In this document: one piece after another, positions 1-8,101 of the stretch
Numbering within the stretch: the stretch's first letter is position 1
How the letters are laid out: each line of letters begins with the position of its first letter
Origin: Alectoria sarmentosa
Lineage: Eukaryota; Ascomycota; Lecanoromycetes; Lecanorales; Parmeliaceae
Direction of reading: 5' to 3'
NCBI GenBank assembly: GCA_009733775.1
Contig: WOGZ01000634.1
Coordinates: 1-10,446 of the forward strand
Length of the DNA: 10,446 bases
Made by a program: the position numbers and the translations under genes
Notes under the pieces: model-generated
Told to the model about the DNA's origin: nothing
The model's input: only the letters and a program-made list of their open reading frames with translations
Database searches by the model: none

Positions 1-237
1 AAATGATTTCACATTAATTATTCGACGTTAAATTCATTATAATTACCCGACGCTCGATTCACCTTATTTATTCAACGTTCGATTTTTTTAAAAGTATGCG
101 TGCGAAGGGGAATGTCGAAATTTAGATCATATGATAGATTATGTGACACGGGCGTATGCGCCCGTAACATAAGTCGCACTTTTCTTCGTAACACTCTTAG
201 AGCAATATAACTAAGTGTTCTACATCATATTTTCACA
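1..237 (+). repeat. Copia LTR copy A (3' part, cut by window start)
   Basis: This stretch aligns without any net gap to 7546-7782, both being 237 bp. By eye I count 25 differences, of which 23 are transitions. It ends in TTTTCACA, and the CA terminus fits an LTR end. It contains a TATA-like/R-U5 module (about 170-237) that recurs at about 660-728, 7715-7782 and 8023-8095. The 5' part of this LTR would lie left of the window. Immediately after it, at about 241, the sequence that begins LTR copy C starts, so A and B lie LTR to LTR. Confidence 0.8.
148..165. repeat. GC-rich inverted repeat inside LTR A
   Basis: ACGGGCG and CGCCCGT form perfect 7-bp arms around a 4-base spacer, just upstream of the presumed transcription start region of the LTR. 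In copy B the same place carries the palindrome AGCGCATGCGCT. In copies C and D the right arm is decayed by C-to-T change. It could be a promoter element or a hairpin; its function is unknown. Confidence 0.55.
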
Positions 238-728
238 TTATCATTATCGTAATATATCGATCGCAATTTGCATGCATTTTATTAATCATTATTATTAAAC
301 ATTAATATTTTAAAACGATTTTTATAAGTTTTACGACCGATCGTATACATGCATATACAATTCGAAACATTTCATTTAATCGAAAAATGTACTCTTACAT
401 ATATTCATTAATTATATATTGCTCGATTTTTGATGTGCACTAAATAAATTAAAAATAAATTTATCAAAATACGATTTTTCGTCAAAAAATGGAATTTTTT
501 CTATGTGACATCGTGACGAATATGTTTAAAAGAAAATAATCGTTTTCAAAATTCGATTTTTCGGATTTTTATTATTTTTATCCGATTTTGAACATCGCGA
601 ATTTATCGAAATTTAGGTCACGTGACCTATCACGTGACACGAGCGCATGCGCTTATAACATAAATCGCATTTTCCTTCATAACACTTTTAAAATAATATA
701 ATTAAATGTTTTATATCATATTTTCACA
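238..728 (+). repeat. Copia LTR copy B (5' LTR, internal deletion)
   Basis: Positions 241-600 align with about 6966-7322 of LTR copy C (360 against 357 bp). Positions about 605-728 align with the last part of the other copies and end in TTTTCACA at 728. Relative to copy C about 300 bp is missing between these two parts. It sits directly 5' of the Copia body, so it is the best candidate for the 5' LTR. Its exact left edge is uncertain because a TG start would be altered by the mutation. No clear tRNA primer-binding site can be recognised after 728. Confidence 0.72.
616..636. promoter_or_regulatory. CACGTG palindromes in LTR B
   Basis: GGTCACGTGACC (616-627) is a perfect 12-bp palindrome with a CACGTG core (619-624), and a second CACGTG follows at 631-636. 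CACGTG is the classical E-box recognised by bHLH factors such as fungal Cbf1 and Pho4 types. The matching places in copies A and C carry transition-altered versions such as CATATG. A role as an upstream activating site in the LTR is an inference. Confidence 0.4.
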
Positions 729-2200
729 GATTATAAATTCGAATTTGTTCGACGATCATTATAAACATAATTTATTTATTCATTATCATGATTATAATTG
801 TTTTTAAACATTTTATACTCATCGCAATGAAACAATCAATTATAAAAATCTTTATTCATTAATCTTTTTAAAATGAATAATTTTCATTTATAAAACAATC
901 TTTAAATTTAAATGATTATGATTTAAAATTCGAAAATTAAAAATTTTTCAACTCTCGATGAGTCGAAATTATTCATTTTTAATCGAGATCATATGCGATT
1001 TACGATCGTGCGATCGAATCATAATAAAATTTTTATAACATTATTAATTTCTTTACGTGAAACACATAAAAAAAAAAATGCGCTTTTATTTTTATGACAT
1101 ATTATTAAATTAATGATTTATATTTTTAACGATATATCGAATTAATAAAACAAATTGAATAATTAAATATCAACATTATTATTGATTTAATCATCGTTTA
1201 AAACAATTCAAAATTGATTTTATTATCATTTAAACGTTTAAAAATTTATTTGAAATTAAAAATAATAAACTTTATATGTCAAAGTTGACGTTTTGATCTC
1301 AAAAACCCTTTAAAAAAAAAACTTATTATCGAATTCTTTATTCGTTATCGATAAAATTTTACTATCGTGATCATAAAATTTAATCAATTTTAATTTCACG
1401 ATAATAATCGTCAAAGCGAATATTTTGAATTCGAATTTTTAATTGAATAATATAAAAAGAATGTGAATTTTTTAAGAAAATTTGCACGTTTATAATTACA
1501 TTTAATATAATTTCAATAAAATTCAATCTTTATCATTAAATTCAAAATCAAATTTTCTATATTATTGACTTCATTTTATAACAATATCATTATTTAAATT
1601 TATTATTAATTCTCACATAAACATTTCTCGTTATTATTATAAAATCTTGAAACATAATAACAATAATTGATTAATATCGATGAAAATTTAAATGATTTTG
1701 ATGAGAATTGATAAAGTATTTATTTCATTTTTTTCACATTATCGTTATGTGATAACGATTTTAAAACCAATGAGAAGTTATTTAACGTTTTAAATAATAT
1801 CAAAATCTTTGATTTACGCGTTAAAGATAAACAATTTTATTCATTAACTTTTTTTAAAACGTTCGAATCGTTTTTTGAATCGTTATTAAATTTGTTTATT
1901 TCGACATTTTTTCAAAACGATAATCTTTAAATCAATATTCTCGATTCGTTTTCAATTATGATAAAAATCTCATTTTCGTTATTCTCATTATCATTATCAA
2001 TTTTTTATATTTTTTCATTTATCTTTTTCGATATCGATGATTGAATTCAACGTTTAAAATATCATTGAAAATGTTTTTATAAATAATGAAAACAATTTTT
2101 CTTTAATTTTCATTATTATTTTGAAATTTATTATCAAATATATTAAATGAAGCGAAGATATTAACGATTAATTAATGTTGAACAATTTCTAATTCTTTAT
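729..2200. other. AT-rich leader with no recognisable gene
   Basis: Between the end of LTR B and the first recognisable gag sequence I find no convincing coding relic in the frames I read. It is strongly AT-rich with dense stops. The N-terminal part of gag should lie in its last few hundred bases but is too eroded to place. A short, less altered patch at about 1274-1312 retains AGTTGACG and ACCCTTT. It could be an untranslated leader, an insertion, or a decayed part of another element. Confidence 0.5.
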
Positions 2201-2219
2201 TAACATTATTAAGTTTAAA

Positions 2220-2960
2220 ATTTATATGATTATTCGTTAACGTTTTAAATACATTGATTATTAATTTATTAAAAAATATAACGAAAATTCTTAAATTATG
2301 TTAAACATCATTAATGCTTATTATAGATTTATGAATTTTGAATTTTATATCGAATTTATGCGTTAATTGTATAATATCAATATTAATCTCGAAGAGAGCG
2401 TTCGTTAATATAAAAAGAATTTTCGCAAAATCAACGTCGAAATCGTTAATTTAAATGATTCTTTATTATTATCGAAGTTTTATTTTATTCAATTCTTTTT
2501 TATAAAATTCGACGAAATTTATAATATTTTTATAATAATTTATATTTAAATTTATATGCTTTATAATTTAAAAATAATTAAATTCGATTTGATTATTTAT
2601 AACGTAATGAATAAAAAACGTTATATGTTCGCAATTAAAAAGAATAATATTATTATGCTCATTTATCGTAATAATAAAAACAAATAATTTATTAAAAACG
2701 ATTTTAACGATTTTGATTTTATTAATCGCGAAATTTATGTTTTTTATAAGATCGTTGATCGCAAATTTAAACATTTTTTTATTAAATATTAAATCAAATT
2801 CTCTTATTTAAAATTTGAAAAATTTATAAATGAATAAGAAAAGAAAAAGAAGATGTAAATCGATATTAATTATATAAATATTAATATTTCAAATGTTAAA
2901 CGTAAACGTATTCAAAAAGCGTTATTTAACGTTTTCGCTTTAAAAGAAAATAATTATTTC
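2220..2960 (+). pseudogene. gag: Copia gag relic
   Basis: Gag forms the particle shell that packages the element RNA. In the frame starting at 2334 the decayed translation keeps the layout of the middle of a fungal Copia Gag. It has a short Leu/Asn helix, LEESVR (from 2385), a Lys/Arg-rich KKNFRKINVEI stretch, then a Leu-rich helix ending in a FDEIYNIFI-like segment, the usual pattern before the C-terminal basic region. The same frame runs on through 2673 to about 2890, where a basic KIVDRKFKHFFIKY segment and KFINE followed by Lys-rich residues lie where the zinc knuckle and its tail are expected. The knuckle cysteines cannot be confirmed. Stops interrupt it repeatedly, for example TAA at 2364. 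It is followed by the protease in another frame. The Gag assignment rests on pattern and position and is weaker than the pol calls. Confidence 0.6.
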
Positions 2961-3028
2961 AACGTTAATATAACGTATATTTCAAAAAAAATGATTATTT
3001 TTATATTTATATAACATTTTTAAACGAA

Positions 3029-3560
3029 TTGAACAATCAAAATCATTCGAATTTCATTTCAAATAATTTTAACATTTTGAATATAATTAATCAAACAAAT
3101 CACGACGAAAATAAAAATTTTATCAATTTGATAACGAAATCAAATCTAAACAAAAATTTGTCGTTCGTCAAATTTATGAATCTCGATATTCGAATTATAA
3201 TAAATTTTGATTGCATTCGTCATTTTTTTATCGATTATTCGATATTCATTATTTATATTAAAATTTAATCTCGATTTATTAAAAACATTAAATAGGTTAA
3301 AATTTAATTTTTTGTTTATGATATCATTAATCTTGATTACAATGTTAATAATAAACGCGTTATTTTAACGATTTTTAATATTTTACATATATTCGATATG
3401 AGCGTTAATCTTTTATCGATTAAAAAATTCTTAATTGTTAATATTAAAATCGTTTTTTATAAAAAAGATTATGTTTTAATTTAAAATAATATCACGTTAA
3501 TCGATACGCGAAATCGCGATTTGTTTTTTTTGAATTTATGAAAAAATAATAATGTTTTGA
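3029..3560 (+). pseudogene. pol: Copia protease and pre-integrase relic
   Basis: This is the aspartic protease that would cut the Gag-Pol polyprotein, followed by the short GAG-pre-integrase segment. A TTG-initiated open frame, 3029-3268, ends with the active-site region, where INFDCIRHFF stands in place of the family IDSG(C/A)T-H-type motif. The Asp codon is AAT (3203-3205), Ser is TTT and Gly is GAT, all explained by G-to-A or C-to-T change, so the catalytic Asp is lost. Downstream in the same frame (from 3314) comes a TIFNILHIFDMSVNLLSIKK stretch, which fits the well-conserved V-Y-P-x-M-x-x-N-L-L-S segment, then RNRDLFFLNL (to about 3535), which fits the pre-integrase domain. Stops at 3266, 3290 and later break it. 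The open frame starting at TTG is a chance survivor, not a gene. Confidence 0.82.
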
Positions 3561-3589
3561 TCATTTATAACGTTTTTTCAAATTCAATT

Positions 3590-4250
3590 TATTAATTATA
3601 ATATGTTTATATGAATTATTTAAATTAATAAAATCTTAATAAACTTTTTAATATTATTATAAATGTGAATTTTTTTAAAAATATTATCGAAGAATATATT
3701 TGCGAATGTTATATGATGAATCGTTAAAAGACGATTTTTTATAACAATTTTATAACGCTCGATATTTTATTAAACGAATTTATTTATAATAATTTTATTA
3801 AATTTTTGATTTTTATTGATTTCAACAATTATAAATTATTTATGATTTTCAAAAATGATTTTATTTGTTATTTTAAAATTTATTATATTTATTATAAAAG
3901 TGAAACCTTCGTTATATTTTTACGTTTTAAAATTTATTTAAAATTTCACGATTATTAAATTAATCGTATTCGTTTTGATAATGAAAACGAATATATTAAT
4001 AAAATCTTTTTTGAATATCTCGTTTAATCGAATATCAAATAAAAATTCATTACTATAAATAATTTCGAAATGAATGAAATCGTTTAACGATTTAATCAAA
4101 CTTTGATAAATAAGATTCATTTAATTCTATTAAATTTCAATTTTAATAAATCTTTTTGATTTAAAATAATAATTATAATTAATTATTTAACGATGGGTTT
4201 TTTAAATATTAAGATCATCATTACATTTTTCGGAATCTTTTATTATCGTA
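3590..4250 (+). pseudogene. pol: Copia integrase relic
   Basis: Integrase inserts the element DNA into the host genome. In the protease frame, two cysteines (codons 3701 and 3707) followed by basic residues fit the second half of the N-terminal HHCC zinc finger; the histidines are not clear. The catalytic core follows. The first-Asp region reads YNNF (about 3770-3780), so that Asp is probably changed to Asn. RIRFDNENEY (3965-3994) stands for the SDNGGEY-type motif, with Asp at 3977 kept and both glycines changed. FEMNE (from 4064) stands for the P-E-x-N-G motif with Glu at 4067 kept. NQTLINK then fits the next conserved helix. Stops include 3725 and the codons after 4079. The reading frame is lost at the following T18 tract. 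A minus-strand open frame at 3938-4120 is its shadow. Confidence 0.85.
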
Positions 4251-4252
4251 AG

Positions 4253-4270
4253 TTTTTTTTTTTTTTTTTT
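4253..4270 (+). repeat. T18 homopolymer at a frame change
   Basis: Eighteen consecutive T bases lie inside the integrase C-terminal coding relic. Before the tract the relic reads in the frame of 3755; after it, it reads in the frame of 4377. A pyrimidine-rich codon run turned entirely to T by C-to-T mutation and then subject to slippage would explain both the tract and the shift, but this is an inference. Confidence 0.7.
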
Positions 4271-5190
4271 ACGAATTATAAATTTTATCGTTTACGCTTT
4301 AAAATATATTTAAAAAAAGTTTATAAATAAAAACGAAAAATGTATTTTTTTAAATTATAAAAATAAATTTATTTTTCGTTTTTATAATTTAATCAAAAAG
4401 AAGATTATTCGCGTTCACGATATATATTTTATTAAAAAATGTTTATATTTTATAAATTTCAAAAACAAGATTAAAATTTTTAAATTTTTAAATAAATGTT
4501 AACGTTTTTTTATATTAATATTCGTTATAAAAGAAACATTAAATGAATAACGTATTATTATATTATTAAACGTTGAATTTATGATTTCAATTAAATCGTC
4601 AAATCGATTATCGTTAACGAATATTTCATCGTTAATCGTTAATCGTTTTCAAAGATCTCATTTTATCGTTATTATAATGCGTATATTTATTATATTTATT
4701 AAATTTATTACATTAATCGTTAAATTTATTATCGCTTTTTTTTCGTCGATATTTTTGAAATTTATTAAAATGAAAATTATGCGAAAACATTTCGAATATG
4801 AAATTATTTAAAAGATATTTAATAATTATAAAAATTTCATTATTTTGAATTTTTATAATTTATTATTTGATTTTTTAATGAAAGTTTTCGTTATTTTTAT
4901 TTTTTTTGCGAATTATATTAATAAATTTAATATTTTTAAATTTATAATTTATAAATAAACGATTTTTAATAATTTAATTCATATAAATTAAGAAATTGAT
5001 ATGCGAGATGAATATAAATCTTTTATAAATAATTACATTTAATGTTTTATTTAAACGTTTTTAAGAGTTTATGTTTTTTGAGATCGTTGAATTTATATTA
5101 TAAAACGAAATTTCGAAAAGAAAATTATTCGTTATAAAATACGTTAAATTATTCGAAGATTCGAATAATAAAAAATCGTAATTATTATGA
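4271..5190 (+). pseudogene. pol: Copia integrase C-terminus and IN-RT linker relic
   Basis: Just after the T18 tract, KCIFLNY and then NLIKKKIIRVHDIYFIKK (about 4393-4440) fit the end of the Copia integrase region, where the G-Y-E and R-D-V-x-F segments occur. Next comes a long low-complexity stretch containing an open frame at 4581-4811. Its product is rich in Ile, Phe, Val and Ser and looks like a membrane protein, but the position and codons match the Ser/Thr/Pro/Ala-rich linker that separates integrase from reverse transcriptase in Copia elements. C-to-T change turns Pro into Phe/Leu/Ser, Thr into Ile and Ala into Val. The charged segment from about 4990 (EIDMRDEYKS) leads toward RT. It is not a real transmembrane gene. 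Confidence 0.72.
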
Positions 5191-5199
5191 CATTTTCGC

Positions 5200-5945
5200 G
5201 TCGATGATAAAGTTTATAAATTATAAAATGATTTTTGCGTTTGCGGCGATTATGAATTAAAACGTGAAATAAATGAACATTAAAATCGTTTTTTTTATAA
5301 CGATGTTTAAAAGAATATTCATATATAATAAGTTAATGATATTAATAAAAGTAATATTAAGGTTTATAAATTGAATAAGATTTTTTATGATTTGAAATAA
5401 TTTTTTAAGGTTTGATATTAACATTTTTCGATTTATATAAAAAAATTTGATTTTAATTTCATCGAATCGAACGATAATGTGTTTATGAATTTTAAAAAAA
5501 AGATTATTATAACGTTTTACGTCGATAATGTTTTGATTATAAATCGTAATAAAATTATTATCAAACGAATTAAAAATGTTTTAAACGTTAAATTTCACAT
5601 ATTAAATTTGAAATTATATATCTTTTATTTGAGCATAATTGTTAAAAGAAGTTATTATAATAACATTATTCGTTTGAAATAAAAAGCGTACATTATACGT
5701 TTTCTTAATTATTTCAAATGTTGAAATCTCATTTTTATTAATACATTATTCGAAATTAATCGTAAATTAATGTTTATTAAAAAGGGTTATATGATTTTTA
5801 GAAGATTTCGTGAGAAATATTAATTCGTTATGAATTTTTTCATATATATTATGTTGAAAATTCGTTTTGATATCGTTTATGTTATTTTTTTGATTAATCG
5901 ATATTTAATTAATCTTATTTCAATATATTGAAATGCGATTATTCG
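5200..5945 (+). pseudogene. pol: Copia reverse transcriptase relic
   Basis: This is the polymerase that would copy element RNA into DNA. MNIKIVFF (5273-5296) stands for the motif A segment MDVKTAF; its catalytic Asp codon is AAC at 5276. The frame then shifts across a T8 run (5289-5296). In the new frame VYKLNKIFYDLK (about 5361-5396) fits the VYKLNKSLYGLK-type motif. YVDN (5518-5529) stands for the YVDD motif, with the second Asp changed to AAT at 5527. The open frame 5479-5682 covers this palm region and runs on through the L-x-F-Y-L-x-I-x-V-K-R segment. Downstream, MLKIRFDIVYVI (from about 5851) fits the M-x-x-T-R-P-D-I thumb/connection motif. Stops include TGA and TAA from Trp and Gln codons. 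The Copia assignment is firm. Confidence 0.9.
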
Positions 5946-6482
5946 AATTTTTTGATATTTTAAAAATATAATATATTATAAATTCGTGTATAAAGACTTT
6001 TTAAAAGATTTATTCGATTATATTAATTTTAATTAAATTGAAAATTTAATTTGAAGGTTTATTTTCGATTATTTATTTAATTTGAATAATAACGTTATTA
6101 ATTGATTAAATAAACGTTAAATTATCGTGATATTATTTATTTGTGAGATAAAATATATCGATTAAACGCAAATTATTAAAAAAATTATTTGATTAAAAAA
6201 TCTTTTTAATTAACTTTTGCGATTTGATGATTTGAATTCTAAAATTATCGTGATTTTTGAAGATAATTAAAACGTAATCGTTTTTATAAAGAACGTTTAA
6301 TTTTATGTTCGCATCAAACACATTAATATCGTTTATCATTTTATGCGCGAAAAAGTTAATGATGATATTATGAATGTTTAATATGTTTTTATTAACAAAT
6401 AGATGGTTGATGATCTTATTAAGATTTTATGTTTCGATAAATTTATTGCGTTTCGCGATGTCTTTGAAATGAAAACAATTTT
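5946..6482 (+). pseudogene. pol: Copia RNase H relic
   Basis: RNase H removes the RNA template during reverse transcription. It continues in the RT frame. DYINFN* (6016-6036) stands for the Copia G-Y-S/T-D-A-D-W motif: both Asp codons are AAT (6025 and 6031) and Trp is TAA. CEIKY (6142-6156) stands for C-E-A-E-Y with the first Glu kept. EDN (6259-6267) keeps the conserved Asp of the E-D-N-Q motif, with the following Gln now TAA. KHINIVYHFMREKVND (about 6310-6357) is very well kept and diagnostic of the Copia C-terminus. FDKFIAFRDVF near 6433-6465 fits the last conserved block. Loss of the Asp pair alone would inactivate it. Confidence 0.88.
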
Positions 6483-6962
6483 ACATCATTCATTTAAGGT
6501 TATTTAAATCGTTGTTTTAAAAAAAACGTTTAAAACGTTTAAGACGCTTAAATCGTCTCGTTATCATTATACGCTCTCAATTTTAAAAGAACGATTTTAT
6601 TGATTCTCACATTTCGAATAATCGATTGAATGATCGATCGAAAACGGAATCATTCGCAGAACCTCAATATCAATCTTGACGGGTCAAAACTTCGTTATGT
6701 CATTATTATATCAGGAGTTGATTTATCGTTATTGCAACTATAATCATAATTTTTATGAATTTCTTTTTGAAAAACCTATTTTTATATTCGATTCAAATTT
6801 GAGATCAACGTCGTTATTCAAAAGATCGTTGTCATCATTTCTTCGTCAAATGTCTTAAATATTCTCATTAAGGTTATTATATTTATGTCTTTTAAAATAT
6901 ATATTCATGTCGTTTAGGATTATCGTATTTATGCTCTTAAACGTTATTATCGTTATTATTAT
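6483..6962. other. Non-coding tail between pol and LTR C
   Basis: No coding relic is recognised here. It holds a less mutated island at about 6655-6720, where CT, CC, GG and AG steps survive (for example AGAACCTC and GACGGGTC). The 60-codon open frame 6676-6858 starts in this island and resembles nothing I know. From 6871 an imperfect tandem repeat with a period of about 45 bp begins (AGG...TATTTATG at 6871 and again at 6916). The polypurine tract that should precede the 3' LTR cannot be identified. Confidence 0.5.
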
Positions 6963-7782
6963 TATGAATATCGTCGTTATATATCGTTCGCATGCACGCT
7001 ATTAATTATTATTATCAAATATTAATATCTTAAAACGATTTTTATAAACCTTGCAGTCGATCGTATATATATATGTATGTGCATATGCAATTCGAAATAT
7101 TTCGTTCAATCGAAAAATTTATTCTCATATATATTTATCGATTATGTGTTAATCGATTTTTGATGTGCATCAAATGAATTGAAAATAAATTTATTAAAAA
7201 ACGGTTTTTCGTTAAAAAGTGAATTTTTTTTTATGTGATATTATGACGAATATGTTTAAAAGAATATGATCGTTTTCAGATTTTCGATTTGCATTGTTTT
7301 TATCCGGCTTTAAACATCGCGAGTTTCGAATTTCGTTTTTAAAATTCGAATGTTTATGAAAAAGAGGGGGTGATATATAAGAAATAAAAATGATTTATGA
7401 GATAAAAATGATTCATGAAAAGATAATCACATTTTTTTTCGAATTTTTCATTATTTTCATTCGGTTTTGAACATCGCGAGTTTCGAATTTTATATTTAAA
7501 ATTCGAATTTTTATAAAACGCATAAAGAGTAAAGAAGATATATAAAAATGATTTCACATTAATTATTCGACGTTAAATTCATTATAATTATCCGACGCTC
7601 GATTCATCTCATTTATTCGACGTTCGATTTTTTTAAAAGTATGCGTGCGAAGGGGAATGTCGAAATTCAAATTACGTGATCTATCACGTAACACGGGCGT
7701 ATGCGTTTATAACATAAATCGTACTTTTCTTCGTAACACTTTTAGAATAATATAACTAAGTGTCCTACATTATATTTTCACA
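6963..7782 (+). repeat. Copia LTR copy C (3' LTR, most complete)
   Basis: Three parts can be seen. About 6966-7322 matches LTR B at 241-600. About 7299-7545 is an internal 157-bp tandem duplication. Positions 7546-7782 match LTR A at 1-237 without gaps. It ends in TTTTCACA. Length is about 820 bp, long for a Copia LTR but possible. The left edge is set only by where the match with B fades. An alternative start further left, near 6655 where less altered sequence begins, cannot be excluded. The minus-strand open frame 7354-7557 inside it is not a gene. Confidence 0.75.
7299..7545 (+). repeat. 157-bp tandem duplication inside LTR C
   Basis: The segment AACATCGCGAGTTTCGAATT occurs at 7313 and again at 7470, each preceded by a TTTT..CCGG/TCGGTTTT context and followed by a similar AAATTCGAA stretch. 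Between the copies, ATAAAAATGATT is itself repeated with an 18-bp period (7383, 7401). The same TTTCGAAT-type start reappears at 7783, where LTR D begins, 313 bp after the second copy. Confidence 0.65.
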
Positions 7783-8095
7783 GAATTTCGAATCTCGTAT
7801 TTTAAATTTGAAAGATTTAAGAAATATAAAAGATGATAAAAAAGATATGAGATATTTTCACGTTTATAATTCGACATTACGATTCACTTTTATTATTCGA
7901 CGTTAATTTTCATTTTTATAATTCGAAATTCAAATTTAAAAAGATGCGAACGAAGAGAAATGTTAAAATTCGAATTATGTAACGTTAAGTTTTGATGATT
8001 ACGTGCGCACATTAATGCGCTCATATATAAATCGCTTTTTTTTTCATAATATTCTTAAAATAATATAATTAAGTGTTTTACTTCATATTTTGACA
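7783..8095 (+). repeat. Copia LTR copy D (5'-truncated, diverged)
   Basis: Directly after the end of LTR C, the sequence GAATTTCGAATCTCG starts a diverged copy of the second half of the LTR. It carries the ATTCGACGTTA-like segment, the GATGCGAACGAAGAG..TGTTAAAATTCGAA segment, a TATA-like site and the AATATAATTAAGTGTTTTACTTCATATTTTGACA-type terminus, split here only for reference by its short motifs AAGTGTTTTAC and TTTTGACA. It ends at 8095 and the next bases belong to the Ty3/Gypsy relic. It is more diverged from C than A is, so it may be older. Confidence 0.7.
8023..8031 (+). promoter_or_regulatory. Candidate TATA box in LTR D
   Basis: ATATATAAA is followed by TCGC and a T-run, about 70 bp before the LTR end. 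The same spot in copies A-C reads ACATAAGTCGC or ACATAAATCG, so this is the clearest version of a conserved LTR element. A promoter role is inferred from position. Confidence 0.4.
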
Positions 8096-8101
8096 AAATT
8101 T

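Larger units (their letters stand above)
238..7782 (+). mobile_element. Ty1/Copia retrotransposon relic
   Basis: Between LTR copies B and C the + strand carries, in order, gag, protease, integrase, reverse transcriptase and RNase H remnants. The order PR-IN-RT-RH defines the Copia (Pseudoviridae) type rather than Ty3/Gypsy. Each domain is recognisable only after allowing for G-to-A and C-to-T change. Stops are scattered through every domain, many from Trp TGG to TGA and Gln CAA to TAA. The frame changes at least four times. The body is about 6.2 kb, longer than a typical Copia interior because of an unexplained leader of more than 1 kb. The element is dead. At its 3' end it abuts another LTR fragment and then a Ty3/Gypsy relic. 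Confidence 0.9.

Noticed and set aside
2568..2774. Minus-strand 68-codon open frame.
   Set aside because: It lies opposite the gag relic, which reads on the + strand; it is Ile/Asn/Phe-rich low complexity.
3938..4120. Minus-strand 60-codon open frame.
   Set aside because: It is the shadow of the integrase core relic on the + strand.
6676..6858. 60-codon + strand open frame starting with TTG.
   Set aside because: It starts in a less mutated island, but there is no recognisable family and no context beyond the tail of a dead element.
7354..7557. Minus-strand 67-codon open frame.
   Set aside because: It lies entirely inside LTR copy C and spans its tandem duplication; it is not a gene.
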